Source of the DNA: Trametes villosa
Lineage: Eukaryota > Basidiomycota > Agaricomycetes > Polyporales > Polyporaceae
Direction: 5' to 3'
DNA: 64,000 nt
NCBI GenBank assembly: GCA_002964805.2
Contig: PUDQ02000010.1
Location: 2,914,001-2,978,000, forward strand
Shown here: positions 1-13,156 of the stretch, one piece after another
How the letters are laid out: every line of letters starts with the position of its first letter
Numbering within the stretch: position 1 is the stretch's first letter
Translations under genes and position numbers: made by a program
The notes under the pieces: generated by a model
What the model was told of the DNA's origin: nothing
Databases searched by the model: none
The model's input: only the letters and a program-made list of their open reading frames with translations

Positions 1-1444
1 TGCAACAGCGCCCTAAACATGCGCGGTACATTGAATGAGCGCAACAGGGACGCAGACCGAACTGTTAACATGCGCTCCTACCAGTACGTACTGCAGACGC
101 TCCCCTCCCGATCGCCTTTCGGCGCCATAGACGCGTTCCCTTCCGCACCCCTCGAGCTCCTCCCCCCGTGGGTCTGCGACAGTCATTTACGAGACGCGCA
201 TGAGGGAACGCTCCATCCATCCAGAAGGTCGGTTGACCTATTCCGGGCCGAAGTTTGCAGCGTGGATTGTCCCTATGTGCGGTCCATGAGCGGGGTGAAT
301 TCAGGTACATTGCCTCAGATTTATGGTCCAGATTCGTAGCTCAGTTAGCCGTTTTCAAAGCGCGTATCTCAGGACCGTCGCCAACAGCCTCGCCTAGATT
401 GAACGAGGTCCAAGTGAAACCCGCTGACAGATTCCAAGACAGCGATGTGCGCGGCTGAGGCGACGATTGAGTCTGCTGCTGCCGGCACGGCCGGTCGACG
501 AGTATGCCGAAGTTTGCGAGGAAAGGTACCACTCGCCAGCTGCTTGAATCACGGTAGCAGTAAGCAATTGTAGATAGCTCCCGAGGTCGATCGAAGACAC
601 AGAATGTAGGATGGCATCCAGGACGATGTCGACAAGGCATGGTAATGCTTGACAGTATACTTATGCTGGTCGTGGTTATACTTGGCAACTTGAATTGCGA
701 GAGAAAATGTCGACAGGTCTGGAAAAAACAAGTGGGACATCAAGCTCCCAGGGATGACCAAGGGCAATGTCGAAGGAGCGATGAATCCGTATTCTTAGGT
801 CTATGAAGTAAATCAAATAACTCACCCTTCAATAAAATAGCTACATGACGAAGTACGAGATGGAGGTACACCATATTGCTTGCTGTGCTGGTGGTTCACG
901 TTGTAAGAGATTTAAGCCGCGTAAAGCCGCGTATATCCTCTCTAGCTCCGCCGTGTCGGGGAAGCCTGAAGCGAGGAGGCTGACCCAAGGCCGACCACAT
1001 CTCCGACTGACAACGCTTGCCAGAGCTAACCGATCGCGGTGTCGTCGACTAGCACAGGACCGCCCGCCACCTGCTCGCCGCGGAAGCCAGCCGACTCGTC
1101 GTCGGGCCCGACGTCGAGCACCGCCGCCGCATCCAGCGCGCCTCGATAAGGGGCCGTTGAACGAGGATACACAGTGTGACCCAGACCAAGTTTGGCGGCT
1201 CCAGACAAGTTCGAAACCCCAACCCCACGCCCCGGGCCAGGCCACGGTATGGGCGCCTCCCCCACGGCCAACTCCGATTCGGTCGGATTCACATGTTCGC
1301 AGCGCGCGCGACCAGTCTGACGCTCTTGTGCGCGCTGCACAGTTGTGTTGTCGAACCACTGCTGACAGAATGGGTTGTTCTTCTGGTGCCACCTCGTCTT
1401 GAGTCTCGCGTGATACCCTTGTCTCTGTACTCTGAACTGCTAGG
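1..1444. other. Left flank, no gene recognised
   Basis: Short open frames on both strands overlap one another and show no recognisable domain. The part just before 1445 is presumably the promoter and 5' UTR of the CRAL-TRIO gene. A minus-strand frame at about 1340-1026 has a fairly protein-like composition near its end, but it has no homologue I recognise and no convincing start. Confidence 0.5.
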
Positions 1445-2998
1445 ATGTCGTCGGCGACGGAAACACTGGAAACGCTCCGCGCACAGGAAGAGCTGTATGC
1501 CAAGGCATACGAGGAGCATCTAGAAGGGGCGGAGGGCATTCAGCACACGCTGGTACGGGACATTCTTCCTGGCCTGGTGGACGAGCTGGGCTTGAACGAG
1601 GAGGATGAGGAGAGGGCGCGACGGTGGTTGGGCGATCTTCGTACGTTGTGACTTTGCATACAACCATGTAACCAAGCTGTTTACCGCCACTAACACAACC
1701 GCAGAGTCGATATTCCGGGTGTTCAGGGTATGTGAATTATGGGCTCACTCACTTGCTCAGCCGTACTAAGGGTTGCTGTCACTCAGCGCCACAAGTTCAC
1801 CGTCCCATTCGCTCTGGAACACGCTCGGGACATCCTACTATGGAGGCTGGCAGTTATACCCTCTGAGATTCCCCCTTGCACTTCGTCGTTCCTCCGGTGT
1901 CTCCCCTTAACCGCACGGGACCCGTCCGGCAGGCCAATTGTCGCGGTCAAGTTGGCGGAGCTTTTTGAGTACTCTGGAAATATCCGGGAGGCCCTGATCC
2001 ACTACATGGAATTATTGCGTCTAAACCTCGAAGCTATAAACGCCAAAGAAAGCGCAGAAAGCGGGACTTCCCCTGTGCTGCAGTATGTAGCCTTGTTAGA
2101 CTTAGGCAACATCTCTGTGCAGACCGTGGTACGTCTCACCTGCCAGGCTGCATCATAGGACCATTTTACAATATTTATGAGACACAGAGCACGGACATCA
2201 TCAGCTGGTATGTGCTCGAGCTGGTGCCCCGTTTTCCGGGGATGCTCGCTGCGAGTGAGTGGATCAGAAGCACCATCTTACCGGGTCACCGCTGAATGAT
2301 TCCTCTCTAGCCTTCATCCTCAACTATTCCTGGGCACATTCCGGCGTCTGGAATATCGTGAAGTGCGCATATAGGCTTATATTCTCTCCGCCCGTGCATG
2401 TTTCACGTTGACGCGTGATATACAGGCGTGTGCTTCCCAAGTCCGCGCTCTCGCGGGTCTTCTTCCCTTCACCCGACGAACTGCTCCAGGTTATTTCGCC
2501 GTCCGCGTTGCCACAGGGTGAGCCCCGGTGATTATCTATCACGCCTCGTATGCTGACTGTCTATCAGATTATGGCGGCTCGCGCGCGACACTGTCGCAGC
2601 TCGAGGATCCCCTCGAGAAATTCACCGCTCGCCCGCCTGCCCCTCCGCCGGCATCGCCGTCAAAGTCTGTCCGGTTGGAGCTGTCGCCGAGCGAGGGCAT
2701 ACCGCGCGTGCCGTCGATCTCGCCCACCTCGCACCTCAATCCCTACTTTGGATACCCGGTCTCCGGACGCGACGCGGTGACTCCGCGGCTCAGACACGGC
2801 CGTCAGCGCAAACGCGACCTTCTCCGGACCCTGGCAGGCCTGTGGTGGGGCAGGTGGAAGCACCGTGTCTACCTGCTCCTCTGCGTTGTTGTGGCCGTCG
2901 CGATGGTGACGCCGCGCCGCCGCCCGCGCATCCTCCGGTGGAAGCAGACCTTGCGTCGTCTACTGGGCAGCCCGTCTGCAGTCTCTGCCACTGGCTGA
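1445..2998 (+). CDS. Sec14-like CRAL-TRIO domain protein with C-terminal membrane anchor
   Basis: Seven exons: 1445-1640, 1705-1727, 1787-2128, 2188-2254, 2311-2362, 2426-2517 and 2568-2998, giving 400 aa. The second exon is only 23 nt. The middle of the protein carries the CRAL-TRIO lipid-binding fold: a DPSGRP segment, then the block PRFPGMLA, then LNYSWAHSGVWNIVK, which is characteristic of fungal Sec14-like proteins. The family binds or exchanges phosphatidylinositol and other hydrophobic ligands. After a proline/serine-rich linker, a hydrophobic stretch at about residues 358-372 flanked by arginines looks like a tail anchor, so a membrane location is inferred. The ligand cannot be told from sequence. 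The ATG at 1445 is chosen because it opens the first exon and leads in phase to the rest. The gene converges on PPG1. Confidence 0.92.
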
Positions 2999-4784
2999 GC
3001 CGCTCGGCCCCTCCCGCGTGAGTGCCACTCGCAGTATCCGCTGTTCGAGGCGAGGTGGATCTGATCGCCCCCTGCGGACTCGCACAGACCGCCGCGGAGA
3101 CTCGGACGGGGATCGGTGTTTCATGGCCCGGTCCACGGGCGTCGGCCGAGTCGCGAGTCGCAAACAGTGTTTGATCCCCCGCGTGGCCCGCTCGTTTTGG
3201 ACGTTATTGTGGACCCCGCCGTGCTTCTTCTCCAGTCCGGCGACGGCCTGCCGCCTCGCCCTCCCCTCCCCAGTGTTGGACCCAGCGCTGCCCCCGCACC
3301 CCGCCCGACCCCGCGAGACGTCCGCCCCAGTGCGGCACTCGCCGTCCCGCTAGGAGAGCGCAGGATCCACCGTGCCCCAATAGTGATATATCGCCCCTAA
3401 TGTATCAGTGCGTGCGCTTCTGCGATCACCCACCCCGGGCGGGCTTCGTCCATCGCAATGCGATCTGCTTAGTGCTGCAGAAGGGAACGCCGCGCCTCGT
3501 GTCTCGCGGCGATCGTCTCGCCACGGCTGCCAGCGGGCTGTTGCTGCGTGTGCCACTCGCGGGCAGCCCTCGAGCCCGCCGTCCAATCCGCGCCGCTCGG
3601 AGGGAGAGACGCCGGCGCTGCAGCGTGTGGCGTCAAGGTTGTGGCGTGCCTGCATCCATCAGCGCTCAGGACCGCGTCCTTCCACCTCGCGCCTCCCAAG
3701 CTGTCTCCTGCGACTCGTAACTCCAGCACGCGCGCGCAGTGCACGACGGCGCGCCCGCCGTAACCAGCGCACGGCAAATCTGCGTACGGCATCGTCTGCA
3801 TGGTGCACGGCGGCATGACGATCGGCGTGCACACCCGCTCTAAGGCCCTCGCTCGAGCCTCGACGCGGTCGGCAGGCTGCAGCCCGAGACGTGCCCCAGC
3901 GCGACGCACGCGAAGAGCCTATCGACGCGCATCGCGCACTGGCGCGCGTCCTCCCGCCCAGCGGGGGTGGCACACCTGCCCGCCATCGCCGAGCGCACTG
4001 AAAGGCCGCCGCTGCGGAGAACACCGTCCGGCGGGGCGCAGCACGGTGCACCACTTCCTCGCCCACACCCGCGCGGCGTGACTACTGACGCGTCGTGGCA
4101 CGCAGGGTCGCACCGGGACGGGAGCGCTGTCAGGCTGTCGCGCGAGCGCGACGGGTGCCGGCATGCACATTGCACACGCGCCCTGGCGGGGTGCGTTATA
4201 CCGCGAATGGCAGCGACGACGGTTATCCGCCCGCGTGCCCCGCGCACGCCCCTGCCCGCCCTCGCTGGCTTCAGGCGTCGGCCGCGGGACGCGCGCGTCC
4301 CTGCCTGCGCTGCGGGGCCCAGGGGGCGGCGGTGGCGTGGGCGCGGCGACGGCACGAGGATACGGGCCTTGGAACGTGTCCGCGACGGCCTTGTACTCTA
4401 ACGTGTGCGATCGTGCCGTCAGGTAGCACCTCTCCCGCACGCTCTGTTTCACTCGCCCGTTCGAGCAGCAGCCCGGCGGGCTTCGCTCGTCGGTTCGCAC
4501 CAGAGACAGTTCCTGTTGTGCCGTTGCGATCGAGGCTCGACGGGGAAGTGCGCACGGGCGCAGCAGCATTGGCATGGCGAGCAGCTAGTGAGCCCCGAGC
4601 GGGACGTGGCTGGCTCGGCGCGTGCAGGGACACCCGGCCGTGTAAAACACACCGCTAGCGTTCTCCGGGCGCGGCGCGCCGCATTAATGTACAACTATGG
4701 TCGTCGTGTCTACTACAGCGTGCGCGTGGCGCCGGATCGGCGGGGGCGCTGCGCACCGCGAAGGGGTATCGTGCATGACATAAG
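2999..4784. other. Convergent 3' intergenic region
   Basis: This is GC-rich sequence between the 3' ends of the CRAL-TRIO and PPG1 genes. Many arginine/alanine-rich open frames occur on both strands, as expected of GC-rich non-coding DNA. I see no domain, splice-consistent gene model or repeat. Confidence 0.5.
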
Positions 4785-6125
4785 TTACAGGAAGTACTCT
4801 GGCAACTGTCGGCAGTGTCAGCTCGGCGGCTGCGCAGAGGAGCGCGATAGGACACCATGCGACGCACCTTCCCTCCTGCGTTCTGCGCTGCCTGATGGCT
4901 CGGCCCGTCCCGCTCGTTCTCCGGCGCGGCCTGAAACACGTTGAAGTACCTGCTTCCGTCGGGCGAGACCTCGAGTATGCTCGCGGAGTTCCCACAGCGG
5001 TAGCAGTAGTTCGGCGCGGACCACACGGTCGAGAGGTGGTCGTCAAACAATGACGTATAGCCCTCCATACACAGCTGGTGCGCGCGGAGGATATGTGACA
5101 TCTGATTCGTCTCCAAGAACTTGTAGACCACTCCCGATCCGAAGGTGTACCCGGCACCCCTGAAACGACGCGCGACGTGAGCGCTGCCGGCAGCGAATAC
5201 AAGAACGGAAATCTCACCGCGGTGATATTGCGAAGTCTTCCTTTTCTGGATCGGGATCTGACCACACGAGGTCTGCCATGGGACCTTCGTGCGGGATCTC
5301 TGCGGTGACGTGAGTCTCCGTTCTTGTTCTGGGTGAATGAGCGCGTAGGCGCACCTCGAAACCGATCCACCACCTTGATTTGATCTATCGAGTGTATTGA
5401 AGGGGAAAGGCCTAGACGCGCGGATTCAGGAGGGGGATACGGGGTAGGCACAACGTCACCCTCACCGCCATGCACGCAAAAGATCTTGTCGTCAATGACC
5501 ACGGACAGGGTCAGGAAGTCGAACATGTCCGTGAAGTACGTCCAGACATGCGATCCGCCGTATTTTCGTACGCATTCGGTATAGAAGCCATACGTCTAGC
5601 CCGTATATGAATTGCCGGCTCTGGGGAAGGAGAGGTGTGAACGCGGAAGACGCACCTGGGTAACCGCTCTGGACTCGTGATTCCCTCGAATAAGCTGCAC
5701 CCTGTCAGGCCACCGCAGCTTCAGGCAGGTCAATAGCGATATTGTCTCGACGCTGAAGAGCCCTCGATCGACGTAGTCTCCTGCGTATGGAATGAGCGCG
5801 TGCTGTACCTGGGCGCACCGGCACGAGACACGCACCCAGGAAGAGGTAATTTGTATGTGGTGCATAGCCGCCTATGCGAAAGATTTCTATGAGGTCGTAG
5901 AACTGGCTTGAATGTCGATCAATCGGTCTTCACTCACTCGGAGGGCGGCGCGGCTCACCCATGAATGTCCCCCACGACGGTGACGGGCGCGCTAACGTGC
6001 ACGACATTGGACTCGCGCATGAGGACCTCCTTCGTCTTCGCGCATATTTCGCGCAGCAGGGCCTCGTGCAGGAGTTGTTTCCGGAGTAATTGTGCGATAC
6101 ATGCGTCGAGATCGAAGGGAGCCAT
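4785..6125 (-). CDS. PPG1: PP2A-like serine/threonine phosphatase catalytic subunit, Ppg1 type
   Basis: Eight exons on the minus strand: 6125-5959, 5906-5836, 5780-5656, 5595-5466, 5411-5355, 5299-5218, 5159-4868 and 4805-4785, giving 314 aa. All metal-binding motifs of the PPP family are present: GDIHG (about 52-56), GDYVDRG (80-86) and GNHE (112-115), followed by the conserved [11 protein letters not shown] block. The last exon is only 21 nt and supplies the PEYFL terminus; the C-terminal YFL is the methylated tail of PP2A-type enzymes. The N-terminal pattern ([19 protein letters not shown]) and the AAPENER segment match Ppg1 better than PP2A, PP4 or PP6. In yeast, Ppg1 works with the Far complex, the counterpart of STRIPAK. 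The complex assignment here is inference. Confidence 0.95.
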
Positions 6126-8417
6126 GGAGCCTGGCCGGGTCTGCGGGAATCTGTAACAGAGCTGACTCGCGCGCGGGCGTCTGTGCGCGTGCGCGAGGGC
6201 CTGTTTGCGCCTGTTGTGCGCGCCGTATATGGCTCACCGCCGCCACCAGGCTACGACCTGCGCTTGTCCGAAGAAGGCAGGCACGTATACGAAACGTTCT
6301 TCCCGCGCCTTGCCACCGCTGTATCTCCCGCCACCACGCACCCGCCCCCGTTCTCGAATCTTCGCCTCCCGCCCTTCCCTGCGCTGCTGCTCTGCGCTAG
6401 AGCCCGCACGAACATGCTCGAAACCTCCCCGCATTCCGCTTAAAATGATCTTCCAGCGAGCGTGCCCCTCAATCAAATATTCCCCAAGGCCCCATCATCC
6501 ACTGAAGCCAGCAATTTATCACGCCTCCCCCGTCCCTCCATTCATCTAAACGGGACTTTGGGACCCACAGCACCTCTGCCATCCTCTTCTCGATCTAAAT
6601 GGACCGTACTGAAGCCTGTCTATTCTCCCTGATCGCTCGTCACCCGTGAGCGCGGCTTCCTCCTCCGAAGCCGTCTTGATTGGCCTCTCCCCCGAGATCC
6701 CCCGCTTCGGTGTCAAGTAAGCTGCAATGTCCCTAATAAAGCCCCTCGCTCACCCATGCCCCATACGGACCGCCATGTATCTGGCCGTGTGGGGGAGGCG
6801 TCCGAATTTTCGCCCTTCACAAGCCCCGCGCGCGGTTCTCGCGTCCAGTCGGAGCGCCTGCGCATTTCCGCTCTGTGCCTGCTATCTCTGCCGTCCGCAA
6901 GAGGAACTAACGGCCGCTCCCCGTTCCTCTTCCTGTCGTAAGCTCGTCAGCAGGCTCCGGTTCTGCGCCCGCGGCCCATCCCCTGACCGCCCTATTTTCC
7001 CAGAAGCCGAGGGGGCGCGCGACGGATCCGCCTCGTTGTGCTGCCCGTTCTTTGGGGGCGGTGGAGCGCGCCCGGGTCCCCCTCCTGTCTTCCGCAAGGT
7101 TATGTCCTGGGCAGCGCTCGCGACAGCTTCCAAGCGGTAATGATTACGAGGATGGCTAGAAAAAATCTTCTCTGGTCGCCCCGCGGAGCTATAAATTTGT
7201 CTCCGTCTCCTTGCTGATCGGACAGTCGGCCCAGCGCGTGTCCTCTTCGGGCAACACGAGACGGAATGCCAGCCGGAGCGTCGCCCAAAATGCAGAGAGT
7301 CCATCCTAGTTGGTCTGCGCCGAGAGAGAGTTCGCGGGACGTATCCGTCGGGCGCGCGTGTGTCGGCCAATGAGCGCAAGCTGCGCGCATTCATTGGGTG
7401 CTGTACACGTACACCTACGTACAACGGACGGCGCGGAGCCCCAGAGGCGCGCTCGTGTCGCCGTCGTCGCCCCGCCGGAGTCCGAGCTGCAGCGTGCTCA
7501 GCCGAGGATAGGCCAGCGTCGCACGGCGGGATCTCGATGGGATCTGCGGGAAGGCGCACCTGCCCGTCGTTTACGATTTTCGCTCGCTTCCAGTGGCACA
7601 AGCTCGCGAGCGCACCTGAAGCGCACTCGGCCTCGCTGCAGCCCCAGTGGGCGCCTGTTGGTCTCGTCCCGCCTTGTTTTTGCTATCGGCGCGCTCGGTG
7701 GCACGCCTGATCCCGGTGATCCCGTCCCCCACCGCGGGGTCTTGTCTGCGGCACTCGACGCGGCCGTTGGAGCTTGTTGTCGTGCGCCCGTCCCCCCGCG
7801 TGTTCGTTACATCCCAGCGAGACAAGATGATGCCCGGGAGATGCCGCGTGGCCGCGATGCTTCCGCGGCCGCGACGGAATGGGGATGGGTCTGATTGATT
7901 CGTGTCTGGGAAAACAAGGTCGCGACGTCGTGTGCGGCCTGCTGGGTGGTCTCTGCCCGGACGGGACAAGACGAGGGCGGGGAGGGGAGCCTGGGGGAGG
8001 GACGGGACGGGACTTGTTGTGGAACGCGCGCACGCGAAACACGCCGGAGGAGGGCCGGGGGGCACGACGGCGCCGGGGAGGGCAGCGGAGGGATGGAGAG
8101 ACGCCGCAGGGACTACGATCGAAGCCTGCCTGGGCCTGTCCGCTCGCTAGCGGACTTAGGCGAGCGGGGGGCTGCTATGTCCTGAACGGGCACGGCTGCC
8201 CCGCACGTCCCTGCCGGTATGCCTTGCATCTCGCATCTCGCGTCCCGCATCGCCCGCACCTCCCTCGCGCACCGTAAAGGCAGCCGCGATCCTATTCTCG
8301 CCCCGACATGTCAAACGCGACCGCGCATGATACATCGTCGATCTGCTCCCACCCGGCACCGTATATCGACAGGTTTGTTCCCGTATATAATGGGCCCGTC
8401 CCCGTCCGACACTATAA
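6126..8417. other. Divergent upstream region of PPG1 and the C2H2 gene
   Basis: About 2.3 kb between two divergent start codons. It must contain both promoters. Long arginine- or proline-rich open frames on both strands look like chance frames in GC-rich DNA, and no coding exon was recognised. Such a long upstream region would suit a regulated transcription-factor gene. Confidence 0.5.
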
Positions 8418-8418
8418 A
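8384..8418 (+). promoter_or_regulatory. TATA-like elements before the C2H2 gene
   Basis: TATATAA at 8384-8390 and TATAAA at 8413-8418 lie directly before the open frame. The second overlaps the first ATG (8418). If it is the functional TATA box, transcription would start downstream of that ATG and translation would begin at a later in-frame Met. Confidence 0.5.
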
Positions 8419-9435
8419 TGCAGCCTGTCCGCGCGTACGTCGGCCACCCCGCCCCGCCCCCCTCGTCTGGAATGGTTCTCCTGCCCGCAATGGACTCCGG
8501 CTACCCGTACTACACCGCCACCAACACAGCCCAAGACCCGTCCTCGGGCCAGCACCACCTCCGCCACCACCAGACCCAGGGCTATGCGCGTCCACCCGAG
8601 CAGTCCTCGGCGCGCCCGGTCTACTCGTACCAGCACACACCATCCTCCGCGGTGCCCTCGCCCGTAGACGGCTACAACCCGTACTCGCAGCACCACCAAC
8701 AGCAGCAGCAGTCGTCGCCGTACCACTCCCCCACCTCGTCGCAAGGCATGAGTGGCGCGCTACCGCCCATCGTCCACAGCCAGGGGTACTCCCGAGGTGC
8801 CACTCAGGGCAGTCGGTACGACGGGAGCCCGTCCCAGGCCGGCTACATGCCTTCTATAGGTCTGTCGTCCTGCTCGCTCTTGCCTGTGATCCGGTTTGTC
8901 CTCATCGACGTGGCTTTTCTTGACAGGACCTGTGTTGCATGACTTGCCGTTCACCGCGTCCCGCTCCGCCTCCGCGCCGGGAGGGGCAGCACGGAACAGC
9001 TGGGGGTCGGCCCACTCGCGGTCTCCGCCGTTATACGATCGCCAGGGCATCTCCTCCTCGTCGACGTTCCCTCCCTCCCGCCACGGTGCCCAGCACCCTT
9101 CGCTCTCGCACTCGACGCAGCTCATCCCGACGCCAGCCCAGACCGCGCAGACGTACCACGGATACTCCTCCGGCTCTTCGTCCCCCGGCGGATCCATGCC
9201 CGTCGTCGCGTCCATTCCCCCCGCGGCGGCGGGCGCGGCGCCGCAAGAACGGTTCTACTGCGACAAGTGCGAGAAGTCGTTCGGACGGGCCCACGACAAG
9301 AAGCGGCACTTCGAGAGCGCGCACCTGCAGACTCACCACGAGTGCCGCTTCTGCCACAAGTGCTTCAGCCGGAACGACTCGCTCAAGCGCCACCAGGACA
9401 ACGGATGCGAGAAAGACCCCAGCTTCCACTCGTGA
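8418..9435 (+). CDS. C2H2 zinc-finger transcription factor
   Basis: Two exons, 8418-8859 and 8927-9435, 316 aa if translation starts at 8418. In-frame ATGs at 8472 and 8490 are alternatives, and the nearby TATA boxes make 8472 or 8490 plausible. The first two thirds are low-complexity (Gln, Ser, Pro, His, Tyr rich, with a short CAG/CAC run), typical of an activation region. Two adjacent zinc fingers lie at the C terminus. Finger 1 reads C-x2-C-x12-H-x4-H. Finger 2 ends in Cys rather than His (H-x4-C), so it is of C2HC type. The protein ends soon after the second finger. It should be a nuclear DNA-binding regulator; its targets are unknown. Confidence 0.86.
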
Positions 9436-12031
9436 GCGCGCGCCCGCGCGTCCGCACGCGTGTGCGATGTCGTGCACTAGCCTCACCTTCTGCTACAGTA
9501 CCCTATTCGTTCGATGGTTCCCCGCGCGCGCCCCTTCCCATCTTGACGGACCAGCACTAGACCATAGCCCTCGCCTTTCGCAGTCACATTGTCCGCATGC
9601 TGCCCTTCTCGTCGTACTATACCTCCCAACGTGCTCTGCTTCCGTGTAATCCTGGAACGTCTCTTCGGCTTGTGTGAGTAGCTACCTTACCTTAATATGA
9701 TCGTGCCTGCTGCTTCTGCGCTCGTACACGCGGGGCAGCCCGCCCGACCGCTGCAACTATGCTGCGCTGACGATGGGACACGCCCACGCTCTGGGAAATC
9801 GGCGCGCTGCCGCGCGGGCGCGACGTGGAATGGAAGAAGACCGAGTGAGATTAATGGAAAGCGCAGACGTCGACAGCATCAAGATTGCGCGGGGCGCCGC
9901 GGTGGTCCTCCCCAGAAGCGCGCCCGTCGCCCGTCCGAGTAACACGAGAGCCATGTGCGCGCCCGACGGCGGAGAGAGGCGTGCATTCCACAGGACGCCT
10001 CGCGTGCCCGCCCTCCCGTCCGGGAAGTGGGCACGCAGTGCGCCGCCGTGCGCATCGAGATCGAGCCCCTGCACAGCTGGCTGGGGCTGCGAACGCGCCC
10101 GATTCGGATCGCGGGTGCGGAAGGCGAGGATGTGTGCGCTGCACACGTAACCGCTCCCCGGGGATCGTGTCGCCGGAGGGCGGGCGGGCGCACGATCCGC
10201 ACGCTGCGACGCACTCGACGAGCTCGCCCGCGGGGCAGCGCCCTCGTCCGCGTCGGCGCGTGCCCGCACGGGTTCCGCCCTGCGCGCGGGCGCGGGCGGC
10301 GACGCAGCGTGCGCCGCGCTCGGCCTCGCCCGCTGTCCCGCTCGGTCGGGGCTGGCGTGGTCGAGGACGCTCCCGGCGGAGGGGCACGCGTGCTCTGTGT
10401 ACATACTCATCTGGCTTCGCAGATGCGCCTCCCCAGCTTCCTCGCCTATCGCGATTCACATCGCCGATGCGGGAGGACACGCTCGTCATCGCGTGCCTCC
10501 CGGCTCGCCACCCATCCGCGCACGCCGCGTGCGCACGCACGCACGCACGCCCGCCCGCCCGCACGCCTCCGATGCACGTCCCGCCGCACCTCGTCCGAAG
10601 AGAGACGGAGGTTCGGGGGGCGAGTCGCACGGCGTGCGCGCGCGGATGGAAGCGCGGCTGCCCGCCCGAGCCGCCGACGCCCCCGTTCCCAGCGTCACGC
10701 GTGTGCCGAGGCTAGTCGACCCGGCAACGGCGCGCCTCCCGCTCGAACAAGGCGACGTCGAGTAGGCTGTTTGCCAGACCCGTCCCGGCGGCCTGTGAAC
10801 TCTCCGCATGCGCGGTCGTTTCACGCGCGCCGCATGACCGGTGACCAGCCCCTTCCCCGCAGACCACCCACCGCGACACGCTGAGGACGCGCAAAGCAGC
10901 AGCAGCCGTCCTCTTCCTGCCCACTTCTCGGTCTAGCAGCAGGGTGGGGCAGCGCGGGCGGGTCAGGTGTGCCGACCGCGTCGCGACATGTAGCCATTCG
11001 CAGCCCGAATCGCAGCTTGCTCGGGAGAGGGGCGCGCGAAAAGGTACGTCGGGCGTAATGAGACCATACGGCACCTAGAATCGATGGGCGTGATTGACTC
11101 CTAGATAGCATAGCGATTCAGTGCGCGGGCGACGGGCGGCGGACGAGGCAAACCGGGATCCTATCGAGGACGAGGAGCGTGCATGCGCTGGGAGACGTAC
11201 GAGTCTGTGCGGGATTCCCCATCGCGCGTCATCTCTGTGGGCGCGCCTGTCCCGCGGGGCCATGCCGTCTCCATGCCCGTCGCATGCGTAGCCTTCAGTT
11301 CTGACGGATCATCACGTCTGCGCGAGTCCGCCCATGCATTTTCCCCATCCGCAGGATCCACGGTGGCCTCGGGTCACTGCTGCCTCGACGGCATACACGC
11401 GAGCGCTGGCATCGGAGCTGATAGGAGCGGAGAAGCACCGCGCAGTACAGCCGACGTCCGCTTCCTGCCAGGTTTGGGAAGGCGTGCTGCGTTGTGTGTG
11501 TGTTTACGAGTGATCCTGCGGCGAGCGTCGCTCGAGAAGGGAGAGCCTTGCCCGGCAATGTCATGGAAGCCGGCTTGATTTCATGCTGTAACACGATGAG
11601 CCTGACGGGACGTAATGCTCACCGGCTGTCCGGCGATTTGTTACGAGTCTTTCGGACGGCTTCTCCAGCGGATTCGCAGAGGGAACGGTCCGACTGCGGC
11701 AGGTCATGGATCGCGCTCCTTCACAGGCCATTCCCATATACGCCTGTTGCGAGAAGCATCGGACACTCGAGGGTGTCATCAGTGAAATAGTCATGAACTC
11801 ATCAGCTTCGGTCAGTTCGTGTCGAACTCACACAGATGGGGAAAAACTACGACGTCCAGAGACGCCTCGGCAGTTCGCAGAGCAAAACAGCAGATCGAAT
11901 AACCTATATTGTACATTCGCGCCTGTCAGGGATCCAAAGCGTCGCAACGTATCACATACAATACACGTACACAGCGCAAAGGGGGTGGAAGTGGGCCGCA
12001 ACATGCCGCATGGACGAGGGAAACGCGTGCT
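9436..12031. other. Convergent intergenic region, no gene recognised
   Basis: About 2.6 kb between the C2H2 stop and the CWC24 stop. It contains a short low-complexity tract with GCAC and GCCC steps near 10,535-10,565. Arginine-rich frames of up to about 300 codons overlap on both strands and show no domain, so I treat them as non-coding. Confidence 0.5.
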
Positions 12032-13156
12032 CTAGTCGCTGTCCTCTTCGTCGTCGCTGCCCTCGCCGTCACTCCGGCCGGCAAGACCCTCGATTTGCAC
12101 TCCACCGGGAGCCGAGCCTGCCCCTTCGTCGCGTTCGCGCTCCTCTTCCTCTTCGGCCTCCTTTTTCTTCTTCAGCTTCGCGATAACCTTGTCGGCGCGG
12201 TTGAAGATACCGCCTGTGGGCGCGCCGCATGCGGCACACTTTGGCGTCTTCGCGAACCGCTTGATAGCGCACGCGGAGCAGAAGTAGTGTCCACAGCGCG
12301 TGACGACGGGGTCGGTGTACGGCTTGCGGCAGAGTATGCACGCGAACGGGATGTCCTCGTCGTCGGAGTCTGTATCCGACGCCTCCTCGGCCTGTTTCTG
12401 TGGGTTCGCGGCGAGCTTGTCCAGCTGCCAGCCTTGCAGGTCTGCGATGGAACGCGTCAGTTATGACTGCATGCACCCTGAGTGAACGTGCACTTACAGG
12501 TTCCACGATCGTGCAGGAATTTACACGTGTCTCCGTAACCGCAATAGCCCGTCTCTGCGCAGCCCGTCAGCGCATGTCGGCGGAACGCTACGCAGAACTG
12601 ACGTACCTTTGTAGTCCTTGCACACGTCGGGCTGGTAGTCTACAATGGTCACGGTGCGAATCGTGCTCGCGTTTGACCGCTGCGGCCCGACTCGCATGGC
12701 CTTCGGTATCTCCTTGTCCTTCTTGATGTGCGACTTGTACGCCTTCTGCCCGTGGTACATGCCGTCGTCCGGGACCTCCTCCTCGTCCTCATCTTTCCGT
12801 TCGCTCCTCCGCCGCTTCGCCAGCAGCTCCTCCGCCTCGTCGCCCTCCAGGATCTCGAGCACCGCACCCGAGTGCGAGCCGTCCACCGTCCACTTCACGT
12901 CCGGCCCGTCGCGCTTCTGCTCGTCGTCGTCCAGGTCATCCTGCTGCCGCTGCGAGATGGTGCGCTTCGTGCCCGCGCTAAGCAGGTTCCCCGCGGCCTT
13001 GCGCGAGGGGAGCACGACCTGCGACTTGGACGAGGACGGGACGGGGACGGCGAGCGCACTCGCCGGGGGTGATTCTGACCGCTTCCGGGCGGTCGCCGGG
13101 CGGCCGCGTCCCTTCTTCTTGAAGAACGGCACGGTGACGTTCTCAGCAGATGCCAT
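12032..13156 (-). CDS. CWC24: Pre-mRNA-splicing factor Cwc24 (RNF113 family)
   Basis: Three exons on the minus strand: 13156-12607, 12554-12498 and 12441-12032, 338 aa. The start at 13156 gives the family-like N terminus with FFKKK; an upstream in-frame extension is possible but less likely. A CCCH zinc finger is formed by Cys179, Cys188, Cys194 and His198, and is split by the first intron. A C3HC4 RING finger follows: Cys237, Cys240, Cys252, His254, Cys257, Cys260, Cys271 and Cys274. The C terminus is acidic (DEEDSD). Known Cwc24/RNF113 proteins bind the 5' splice-site region of the spliceosome before the first catalytic step. Domain order and length fit well. Confidence 0.95.

Noticed and set aside
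9851..10884. Overlapping ORFs of 259-309 codons on both strands
   Set aside because: They mirror each other in a high-GC segment with short CG-rich repeats, contain extreme Arg content and no domain.
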